Below, one piece after another: positions 50,180-57,074 of a stretch of DNA of 64,000 bases. Source of the DNA: Hyphomicrobium sp. (lineage in GTDB: Bacteria; Pseudomonadota; Alphaproteobacteria; Rhizobiales; Hyphomicrobiaceae); assembly GCA_013141015.1 (NCBI GenBank), contig JABFRT010000053.1:1-64000 (forward strand), in the 5' to 3' direction. The notes beneath the pieces were generated by a model. The model was not told the DNA's origin. It saw nothing but the letters and a program-made list of their open reading frames with translations, and searched no databases. A program made the position numbers and the translations under genes. How positions within the stretch are numbered: position 1 is the stretch's first letter; the number at the start of each line of letters is the position of its first letter.

Positions 50180-51781
50180 TCAGCCGGCATCGCGTAATCC
50201 TGTGATTTTCGCAAATGACAGTCCAAAGCGCGCCAGATATTTTTTCAAGCGATCCGCATCATTGCTGGTCGCCTTTTGCTGGCGCGAAACCGCGAACAAG
50301 CGGCGTCCAGCATCGCTCAGCGTTCGCGCATCGCGGCAGACTGAAACGACCGTTGCAAGCTGAACCCGGTCGAATAGGTCAATCTCTTGCAGCGCATCAG
50401 CGCCAAGCACATCCGTGAGATCGTCGTTTGCAGCCGGCTCTTGCCGCCAGCGCGATTTAAGACGGCCGATTTCTTCGGCAACGGCGGCCTCGTTGATGCG
50501 TCCCATTGGGGCGAGCGTCGCCATGCGCGTAACCGACGCGCCGAGGTCGCGGAAATTGGCGGCCCACCGCGCCTCGCCGGACGTCGCAAAGCGCAAATAC
50601 TGTTCGCGCGCTTCCTTGTTGAACGTGACCGTGTCCCCGGCCGACTCCGCATAGCGCACGAGTTCGAAATCAAGATTGGGCGCAATATCTTCTCGCCGCT
50701 CCTTTAATCCCGGCAGCTTGAACGTCCACAAGTTCAAACGCGCCAGCAAGTCCTCGCGGAAGGCGCCCGCCGCAACTGCGCGTTCAAGATCGCGATTTGT
50801 GCCGGCGATCAGTTGGAAATCGCTTGCCACTTCTTTGTCGGACCCGACGGGCAGAAAGCGCTTTTCCTCGATGGCGCGCAGGATCATGGCCTGCTCGTCG
50901 ATACCGAGTTCGCCGATTTCATCAAGAAACAGCAAGCCATTGTTTGCCGCCCTGAGCAAACCGGCGCGATCCGACATTGCCCCTGTGAACGCACCCTTCA
51001 CATGCCCAAACAGCGCCGACATCGCGCTATCGCCGCGCAACGTCGCGCAGTTGACTTCGACGAATGGTCCTTTGATCTGGTGGCGCGCGTGCTTCAATTC
51101 GTAGATTTTGCGCGCGAGTTGCGATTTTCCGGCCCCCGTTGGGCCGGTCAGCAAGACCGGTGCTTTCGAGCGCACGGCGACTTGTTCTATTCGCTCGATC
51201 ATGGCGTTAAAACCGGCGTTGCGCGTTTCGATGCCGGACTTCAGGAACGAAGCAGCTTCCGCTTGCTCGGCTTTGAACCGCGTGGCGATTTCATCGTAGC
51301 GCGACAGATCGAGATCGATCACGCCGTAGGTGCCGGGGGCGCTGTCCTTCCAGCGCTTCGGTGGTGTCAGCTGCAGCAAGCGGCCGGGGATTACGCGCGC
51401 CTCGGTCAAGAGGAACCAACAGATCTGTCCGACGTGCGTGCCAGTGGTGATGTGAACGAGATACTCTTCGGCATCGGTGTCGAACGGATAGCGGCGCGCA
51501 AAATCATGCAGCGCGCTGTAGACCTCCTCGAAGTCCCAGGCATCTTTGAATTCAAGCGTATGCAGGCGCACTTCTGTTTCAGGAGAGACCTGCGCAATAT
51601 CCTGGGCCACGCGCGAGGCGAGGCTTGCGTGCTGTGCCGAGTGAATGAGATCGAGGCGATTGATGACCAGATCTTCGTGCTGGCACAATGCCACCGTCGG
51701 ACGCCAGCGCTGCCAGCGTTCCGCATTTTTGCCCTGATCCAAGGTCGAGCCGAGAAAGCCGATGACGACGCGCGGTTTCAT
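50180..51781 (-). CDS. rtcR: RNA-repair sigma54-dependent activator RtcR
   Basis: MKPRVVIGFLGSTLDQGKNAERWQRWRPTVALCQHEDLVINRLDL...; AAA+ LLTGPTGAGKSQLARKIYELK, GAFTGA, FLDEIGELG; divergent from rsr and adjacent to rtcBA. Confidence 0.95.
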   Translation of the reverse strand: MKPRVVIGFLGSTLDQGKNAERWQRWRPTVALCQHEDLVINRLDLIHSAQHASLASRVAQDIAQVSPETEVRLHTLEFKDAWDFEEVYSALHDFARRYPFDTDAEEYLVHITTGTHVGQICWFLLTEARVIPGRLLQLTPPKRWKDSAPGTYGVIDLDLSRYDEIATRFKAEQAEAASFLKSGIETRNAGFNAMIERIEQVAVRSKAPVLLTGPTGAGKSQLARKIYELKHARHQIKGPFVEVNCATLRGDSAMSALFGHVKGAFTGAMSDRAGLLRAANNGLLFLDEIGELGIDEQAMILRAIEEKRFLPVGSDKEVASDFQLIAGTNRDLERAVAAGAFREDLLARLNLWTFKLPGLKERREDIAPNLDFELVRYAESAGDTVTFNKEAREQYLRFATSGEARWAANFRDLGASVTRMATLAPMGRINEAAVAEEIGRLKSRWRQEPAANDDLTDVLGADALQEIDLFDRVQLATVVSVCRDARTLSDAGRRLFAVSRQQKATSNDADRLKKYLARFGLSFAKITGLRDAG

Positions 51782-51922
51782 ACAAATACATTATCCCATT
51801 AGATAACTTTGTCGAGTATATTCGCTTATTATCGCGAAGGAAAGTTGGTGCCCATGTCGGGGGCTGCGTTTTTATCGATACTTATCAATGTTTTATTTGG
51901 AATCGAAGCCGCACAGTGCTTT

Positions 51923-51938
51923 TGGCACGGCGGCTGCA
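51923..51938 (+). promoter_or_regulatory. Sigma54 (-24/-12) promoter of rsr-Y RNA-rtcBA operon
   Basis: TGGCACGGCGGCTGCA versus consensus TGGCACGN4TTGCA; predicted start site about 51949, 26 nt before the ATG. Confidence 0.85.
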
Positions 51939-51974
51939 ATACTGATCTCGTCACAGACCAAAAGGACGAGTGTC

Positions 51975-53528
51975 ATGGCCAACAAGAACCTGTTCGCGAC
52001 TTACGCCGGCAAGTTGCTGCCGCGCACGAACACCAAGAACCGCGCGGGCGCACCGGGCTACGCTTTGACCGCACGCCATCAGCTGGCGCAGCTGGCGATG
52101 ACCGGAACGCTGGCGCCGACGTTCTATTCCAACGAACATCGTCAGCTTGCCGACGTGATGGAACTCGCCGCCAAGGTTGACCCGGCGTTCGTCGCCAAGG
52201 CCGCGATCTATGCGCGCCAGAAGGGGTTGATGAAGGATATGCCGGCGCTGTTGCTGGCTGCCCTTTCGATCTCGGACCCGAAGCTGTTCGCCCGCGCGTT
52301 CCCGCGTGTTGTCGACAACGGCCGTATGCTGCGCACGTTCGTGCAGATCGTGCGTTCGGGTGCCGTTGGCCGAAAGTCGCTTGGCTCGCGTCCGAAGGCG
52401 CTTGTTGAGGCTTGGTTGAATGCTGCCACGGATCGCCAGATCTTAAACGCAGCTGTCGGCCAGTCGCCGTCGCTCGCCGACGTGATCAAGATGGTGCATC
52501 CAAAGCCGGCCTCGGCAGAGCGCCGCGCATTGTATGGCTACTTGATTGGCAAGCCGTACGATGTGGCGCTGGTGCCGGACGCCGTGCGGGCGTTGCAAGC
52601 TTTCAAGCGCGATTGCACGAACCCCGTGCCGGACGTTCCATTCCAGATGCTGACAAGCCTGGAATTGACGCCTCAGCATTGGGCCGCAATTGCCAAGACG
52701 GCGGGCTGGCAGATGTTGCGTATGAACCTGAACACGTTCGACCGTCAGTGCGTTTTCGCGATCGACGGTTTCGCAGAAATGGTGGCTGCGCGGTTGCGTG
52801 ATCCCTCGGAAATCGCAAAGGCGCGCGTGTTGCCCTATCAGCTGATGGCCGCGTACATGGCCGCCAGCGCCGACGTGCCGGGTATCGTGCGCGACGCGTT
52901 GCAGGACGCCATGGAAATCGCGATTGCCAACGTTCCGGCAATCGCGGGTGACGTGGTTGTGTGCCCCGACGTGTCGGGCTCGATGTCGTCACCGGCGACC
53001 GGCTACCGTAAGGGCGCCACGTCGGCCGTGCGGTGCATCGATGTCGCTGCCTTGGTGGCGGCCGCGATGCTGCGCGTGAACAAGGCGGCGCGTGTTCTGC
53101 CGTTCGAATGTGATGTTGTCGACGTGACGTTGAACCCGCGCGATAGCGTGATGACGAACGCGGAAAAACTGGCAGCTGTTGGTGGTGGCGGAACGAATTG
53201 CTCGGCGCCGCTTGCCTGGTTGAACGCGCAACGCGCCAAGGCCGATTTGGTTGTGTTCGTCTCGGATAACCAGTCCTGGATGGATGCGAGGTCGGCGGCG
53301 GCGACGGCCTTGATGATCGAGTGGACAAAGCTGAAGGCGCGTTGCCCGGATGCCAAACTCGTCTGCATCGATATCCAGCCCTACGGCACGACGCAGGCGG
53401 TTGAACGTGACGATATCTTGAACGTCGGAGGTTTCTCCGATGCCGTGTTCGAAGTTGTCGCTGCGTTCGCGCAAGGTTCGATTGGACCGGCCCATTGGGT
53501 TGGCGAGATCGAGAAGATTGACGTTTGA
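51975..53528 (+). CDS. rsr: Ro60-like TROVE/vWA RNA-binding protein (Rsr)
   Basis: LTARHQLAQLAMTGTLAPTFYSNEHRQLADVMELAAKVDPAFVAKAAIYARQKGLMKDMPALLLAALS; vWA MIDAS VVCPDVSGSMSSP. Track start at 51888 lies upstream of the promoter and is rejected. Confidence 0.93.
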   Translation: MANKNLFATYAGKLLPRTNTKNRAGAPGYALTARHQLAQLAMTGTLAPTFYSNEHRQLADVMELAAKVDPAFVAKAAIYARQKGLMKDMPALLLAALSISDPKLFARAFPRVVDNGRMLRTFVQIVRSGAVGRKSLGSRPKALVEAWLNAATDRQILNAAVGQSPSLADVIKMVHPKPASAERRALYGYLIGKPYDVALVPDAVRALQAFKRDCTNPVPDVPFQMLTSLELTPQHWAAIAKTAGWQMLRMNLNTFDRQCVFAIDGFAEMVAARLRDPSEIAKARVLPYQLMAAYMAASADVPGIVRDALQDAMEIAIANVPAIAGDVVVCPDVSGSMSSPATGYRKGATSAVRCIDVAALVAAAMLRVNKAARVLPFECDVVDVTLNPRDSVMTNAEKLAAVGGGGTNCSAPLAWLNAQRAKADLVVFVSDNQSWMDARSAAATALMIEWTKLKARCPDAKLVCIDIQPYGTTQAVERDDILNVGGFSDAVFEVVAAFAQGSIGPAHWVGEIEKIDV

Positions 53529-53535
53529 CACTTCC

Positions 53536-53576
53536 GCCCGCGGCGGCCGGCTCTCGGAACGAGAGTCGCCGCGGGC
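53536..53576. repeat. Conserved hairpin element, copy H2
   Basis: GCCCGCGGCG-GCCGG-CTCTCGGAACGAGAG-T-CGCCGCGGGC. Confidence 0.85.
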
Positions 53577-53586
53577 AAAGAAAAAC

Positions 53587-53627
53587 GCGCATGGCGGCCG
53601 GCTCTCGGAACGAGAGTCGCCATGCGC
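53587..53627. repeat. Conserved hairpin element, copy H3
   Basis: GCGCATGGCG-GCCGG-CTCTCGGAACGAGAG-T-CGCCATGCGC. Confidence 0.85.
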
Positions 53628-53645
53628 AAACAAAAGAGAAATACC

Positions 53646-53720
53646 CCGAGGGGAATGCTTGCCTTGGACTACATCGCTAAAGCCGGAGAACGTCTTAGGC
53701 TCACGATCTCGTCCCCTCGG
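53646..53720 (+). ncRNA. Y-RNA-like element Y1
   Basis: Outer stem CCGAGGGGA/TCCCCTCGG; ATGCTT; inner stem GCCTTGGAC/GTCTTAGGC; TACA. Confidence 0.7.
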
Positions 53721-53758
53721 CCTCTCTTTTGAACACAAGAACAGGATCGGCGTTCCAA

Positions 53759-53831
53759 CCTCACGGCGAATGCATGTTGAGACTACATCTGTGAAATGTC
53801 GCGTCTCAACAAACCCGTCGTCGCCGTGAGG
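53759..53831 (+). ncRNA. Y-RNA-like element Y2
   Basis: Outer stem CCTCACGGCGA/TCGCCGTGAGG; ATGCAT; inner stem GTTGAGAC/GTCTCAAC; TACA. Confidence 0.75.
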
Positions 53832-53850
53832 TGTGATTGCCGGTCCTACA

Positions 53851-53965
53851 TCCTGGCGAATGCCGGCGAGACTACATTGGTAAGGCGCAAGCCCAGGGGT
53901 TCGAGGCCCCTCGTGGCATCTGGTTTCCAGGTGTTGCGGTGTCTCGCAAACTTTCGTCGCCAGGA
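53851..53965 (+). ncRNA. Y-RNA-like element Y3 with T-arm-like hairpin
   Basis: Outer stem TCCTGGCGA/TCGCCAGGA; ATGCC; inner stem GCGAGAC/GTCTCGC; TACA; T-arm AGGGG-TTCGAGG-CCCCT; adjoining 12-bp hairpin CGTGGCATCTGG-TTT-CCAGGTGTTGCG. Confidence 0.75.
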
Positions 53966-53974
53966 CTGAACTCC

Positions 53975-54015
53975 GCGCATGGCGGCCGGCTCTCGGAACG
54001 AGAGTCGCCATGCGC
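53975..54015. repeat. Conserved hairpin element, copy H4
   Basis: Identical core and arms to H3: GCGCATGGCG-GCCGG-CTCTCGGAACGAGAG-T-CGCCATGCGC. Confidence 0.85.
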
Positions 54016-54026
54016 AAAACAAGAAT

Positions 54027-54155
54027 CCGTGACGAATGCCGATGAAACTACACCGTGTCGCGGGTTCAAGTCCCGCAGGGGCCGCAAGGCGCCTTAGCTC
54101 AGTGGGTAGAGCAGGAACCCGCAAGGGTTAAGTTTCATCACTCTCGTCGTCACGG
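54027..54155 (+). ncRNA. Y RNA (YrlA-like) Y4 with circularly permuted tRNA-like module
   Basis: Outer stem CCGTGACGA/TCGTCACGG; ATGCC; inner stem GATGAAAC/GTTTCATC; TACA; T-arm GCGGG-TTCAAGT-CCCGC; acceptor-like AGGGGCC-GCAA-GGCGCCT; T8/A9; D-arm GCTC-AGTGGGTA-GAGC. Confidence 0.85.
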
Positions 54156-54199
54156 CATTTATTGACTTGAACGAAACGACGCAACGACACGACTAACAG

Positions 54200-54266
54200 C
54201 CTGGCGAATGCCGAAGGGACTACATTTCAGATATGTAGAAGTCCCGGAGAACACCTCGTCGCCAGG
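54200..54266 (+). ncRNA. Y-RNA-like element Y5
   Basis: Outer stem CCTGGCGA/TCGCCAGG; ATGCCGAA; inner stem GGGAC/GTCCC; TACAT...ATGTA hairpin. Confidence 0.7.
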
Positions 54267-54299
54267 ACCGGCCACGTAATGACCAACAGGATCACGACC

Positions 54300-55553
54300 A
54301 TGCAGCGCGGATATGATTTTTTGGCTGAGACGTTCGCCCCTGCCCATGCGGCGGGCGACGCAGCCGTGCCTGTGAAGATGTGGACGCGTGGCGTACCCGT
54401 CGATGACTCTTCGCAGCAGCAGCTGTTGAAAGCGGCGCAGATGCCGTTTATTTACAAGTGGCTGGCGGTTATGCCGGACGTACATCACGGCATCGGCTCG
54501 ACGATTGGCAGCGTGATCCCGACCAAAGGCGCGATTATCCCCGCCGCCGTCGGCGTCGATATCGGCTGCGGAATGATGGCTGTCCGCACCTCGCTCAACG
54601 CGACTGATTTGCCCGATAGCTTGCTCTGCGTGCGGACCGCATTGGAGCGCGCGGTTCCGCATGGCCGCACGGTCGGCCGCGGAATCTCGCGCGACAAGGG
54701 CGCGTGGGGCGAGCCACCAGCCGCAACAGTTTCCGCATGGTCGACGCTCGACGCCGGCTTTAGACGCATCACGGAAAAGTATCCGCGCCTCGCCAAGGCC
54801 AACACGGCAAACCATCTCGGCACGCTCGGCACCGGCAACCATTTCCTCGAAGTGTGCCTGGACCAAGCGAACCGCGTCTGGGTGATGTTGCATTCGGGCA
54901 GCCGCGGCGTCGGCAACGCGATTGGCTCGCACTTCATTGAGCTTGCAAAAGCCGACATGAAGCGCTGGTACATCAACGTGCCGGACCAGGACCTCGCGTA
55001 TTTCCCTGAAGGCACAGATCACTTCGACGATTATGTCGAGGCGGTCGAGTGGGCGCAGACGTTTGCGATGATGAACCGTCAGGTGATGATGGAACACGCC
55101 ATCGCGGCATTGCGCACGGCGATCCCGAAACCGTTTGAAGCGCATCTGGAAGCGGTGAACTGTCACCACAACTATGTGGCGCGCGAACATCACTTCGGCG
55201 ACAACGTGTTCGTAACCCGCAAGGGTGCGGTGCGGGCGGCGGCCGGCGTGATGGGCATCATTCCCGGATCGATGGGCGCGAAATCGTTCATCGTCCGCGG
55301 CAAGGGCAACGTCGAAAGTTTCTGCTCGTGCTCGCACGGTGCCGGACGCGTGATGTCGCGCACGCAAGCCAAAAAGCAGTTCACGCTCGCCGACCACGCG
55401 CGCGATACTGCCGGGGTCGAATGCCGCAAGGATGCCGACGTGATCGACGAAACGCCGAAGGCATACAAGGACATTGACGCTGTTATGGCGGCTCAAGCCG
55501 ACCTCGTCGAGATCGTTCATACGTTGCGGCAGGTCGTGTGTGTGAAAGGGTAG
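54300..55553 (+). CDS. rtcB: RNA-splicing ligase RtcB
   Basis: AVMPDVHHGIGSTIGSVIPTKGAIIPAAVGVDIGCGMMAVRT; LGTLGTGNHFLEVCLD; HSGSRGVGNAIG; NCHHNYVAREHHFG; SFCSCSHGAGRVMSR. Confidence 0.97.
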   Translation: MQRGYDFLAETFAPAHAAGDAAVPVKMWTRGVPVDDSSQQQLLKAAQMPFIYKWLAVMPDVHHGIGSTIGSVIPTKGAIIPAAVGVDIGCGMMAVRTSLNATDLPDSLLCVRTALERAVPHGRTVGRGISRDKGAWGEPPAATVSAWSTLDAGFRRITEKYPRLAKANTANHLGTLGTGNHFLEVCLDQANRVWVMLHSGSRGVGNAIGSHFIELAKADMKRWYINVPDQDLAYFPEGTDHFDDYVEAVEWAQTFAMMNRQVMMEHAIAALRTAIPKPFEAHLEAVNCHHNYVAREHHFGDNVFVTRKGAVRAAAGVMGIIPGSMGAKSFIVRGKGNVESFCSCSHGAGRVMSRTQAKKQFTLADHARDTAGVECRKDADVIDETPKAYKDIDAVMAAQADLVEIVHTLRQVVCVKG

Positions 55554-55557
55554 TTTC

Positions 55558-56574
55558 GTGTTGGTTTTAGACGGCAGCTTCGGCGAGGGCGGTGGGCAGA
55601 TCGTGCGCACCGCCCTCACATTGTCGATGATCACCGGCACGCCGTTCCGGATCGAGAACGTGCGCGCCAACCGTAAAAAGCCAGGCCTGCTGCGCCAGCA
55701 TTTGACGTGTGTAACGGCGGCGAAAGCAATCACCCACGCTAAAGTGACGGGCGCAGACTTGGGCAGCGCTGCCTTCACATTCACACCAGGTCACATCCGC
55801 GGCGGAGGCTATGACCTCGCGATTGGATCGGCTGGATCGACAGCGCTGGTGTTTCAAACCATCTTCCCGGCATTGCTATGCGCGAACGAGCCGTCGCATG
55901 TCACACTGTCGGGCGGCACGCATAACAAAAGCGCGCCGACGTTCGACTATCTTGACCACGTGTTCCTGCCGCTTGTGCGGCGCATGGGGGCTTCCGCCGA
56001 AATCACCATGCATAAGGCCGGGTTCTATCCGGCGGGCGGCGGATCTTGGCATGCGGACATCAACCCGGCACAAAAGCTGACGCCGCTGGTGCTCGAAGAG
56101 GCCGGCGCTCTGAAACGGCGCGCCATCGTCGCGGACGTTGCCAATATCGGCATCGACGTTGCTAAGCGCGAAGCCAAGATGGCGGCCGGATTGATGTCAT
56201 GGCCCGGTGACACCATGCAGTGGCGGACCGTGAAGGCCGAAGGTCAGGGAAACGTCATCGCGATATACATCGAGCACGAAAACATCTGCGAAATCTTCAC
56301 CGGATTTGGTGCGCGCAATGTTTCAGCCGAAGCCGTTGCCGCGCAAGCGGCTGATGAGGCGCGCAGCTACATCGCTTGCGGCGCACCTGTTGGCCCGCAT
56401 CTCGCCGACCAGCTGCTGTTGCCAATGGCGCTTGCGAGCGGCGGCAGCTTCTCCACGTGCGTGCCGACCGGGCACACGCGCACCAATGCAGCTGTGATCG
56501 AGAAGTTCTTACCAGTCGAGATAGGTATTGAGCCGGACGGCCACAAGAGCTGGCGCGTGTCCATCACATCATAA
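55558..56574 (+). CDS. rtcA: RNA 3'-terminal phosphate cyclase RtcA
   Basis: LDGSFGEGGGQIVRTALTLSMITGTPFRIENVRANRKKPGLLRQHLTCV; TPGHIRGGGYDLAIGSAGSTALVFQTIFPAL. Confidence 0.97.
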   Translation: MLVLDGSFGEGGGQIVRTALTLSMITGTPFRIENVRANRKKPGLLRQHLTCVTAAKAITHAKVTGADLGSAAFTFTPGHIRGGGYDLAIGSAGSTALVFQTIFPALLCANEPSHVTLSGGTHNKSAPTFDYLDHVFLPLVRRMGASAEITMHKAGFYPAGGGSWHADINPAQKLTPLVLEEAGALKRRAIVADVANIGIDVAKREAKMAAGLMSWPGDTMQWRTVKAEGQGNVIAIYIEHENICEIFTGFGARNVSAEAVAAQAADEARSYIACGAPVGPHLADQLLLPMALASGGSFSTCVPTGHTRTNAAVIEKFLPVEIGIEPDGHKSWRVSITS

Positions 56575-56920
56575 AGCGGTACATCGCTTGAAGGCTGTAC
56601 CATTGCGACCAGACCATACGTCGCCCACCCTCACGACGTTGGTCTGATACGGCTTGAGACCAATCCCATCGGCCGAACAAGACCTCTGCGGACCTGAACG
56701 CTGCACGTTGGTCCGTTCCGCATCACGGGTGCATGCAGTTATCCTTTTCATCGAAGAGTGGCGCTGCATTGGGCCCCGGCCTAGTCGAGGCGCCGTCCAT
56801 TTCGACGGTGGCGGTGGTTCCGACTAATTCGCAACCGCGCTAACCGAAGTCAGTGAGGTGGCGCATGGCTCAAATGGCCCGACGTGATTGTCCCTCCACC
56901 CGATGCCCCGGAGTGCCTTG

Positions 56921-56949
56921 CCGCAGTTGGCCCGCTGGACCAACTGCGG
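56921..56949. terminator. Perfect 10-bp hairpin downstream of rtcA; function uncertain
   Basis: CCGCAGTTGG-CCCGCTGGA-CCAACTGCGG; no U-tract. Confidence 0.35.
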
Positions 56950-57074
56950 ACCACACCGAGCTGAGCCCCCTCAAAGGGCACGGGTCAATGCACCCCCAGG
57001 ACCCATCCCCAATTCACCGCGGCTAAGGCTGCGCGTTCCTCAAGCAGAAGCGTCCTCATTTAGGAGTACTTCAC

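Noticed and set aside
53440-54097. ORFs 53440..53829 and 53837..54097 with repeated GGRLSERESP
   Set aside because: They are read through the hairpin elements and Y RNAs; the peptide repeat is a by-product of the repeated hairpin sequence.
54055-54115. Ordinary or partial tRNA gene (GGTTCAAGTCCC and AGCTCAGTGGGTAGAGC present)
   Set aside because: T-arm precedes the D-arm, no anticodon arm or CCA end, and it is enclosed in the Y-RNA-type stem; better explained as a permuted tRNA-like module of a Y RNA.
54159-55784. 541-aa minus-strand ORF
   Set aside because: Antisense shadow of rtcB/rtcA; no domain resemblance, while the plus strand encodes conserved enzymes.
56580-57070. Possible extra ncRNAs or tRNA between rtcA and the second peroxidase
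   Set aside because: Only one clear hairpin (56921-56949); no Y-RNA motif (AUGC...ACUACA) or tRNA arms found.
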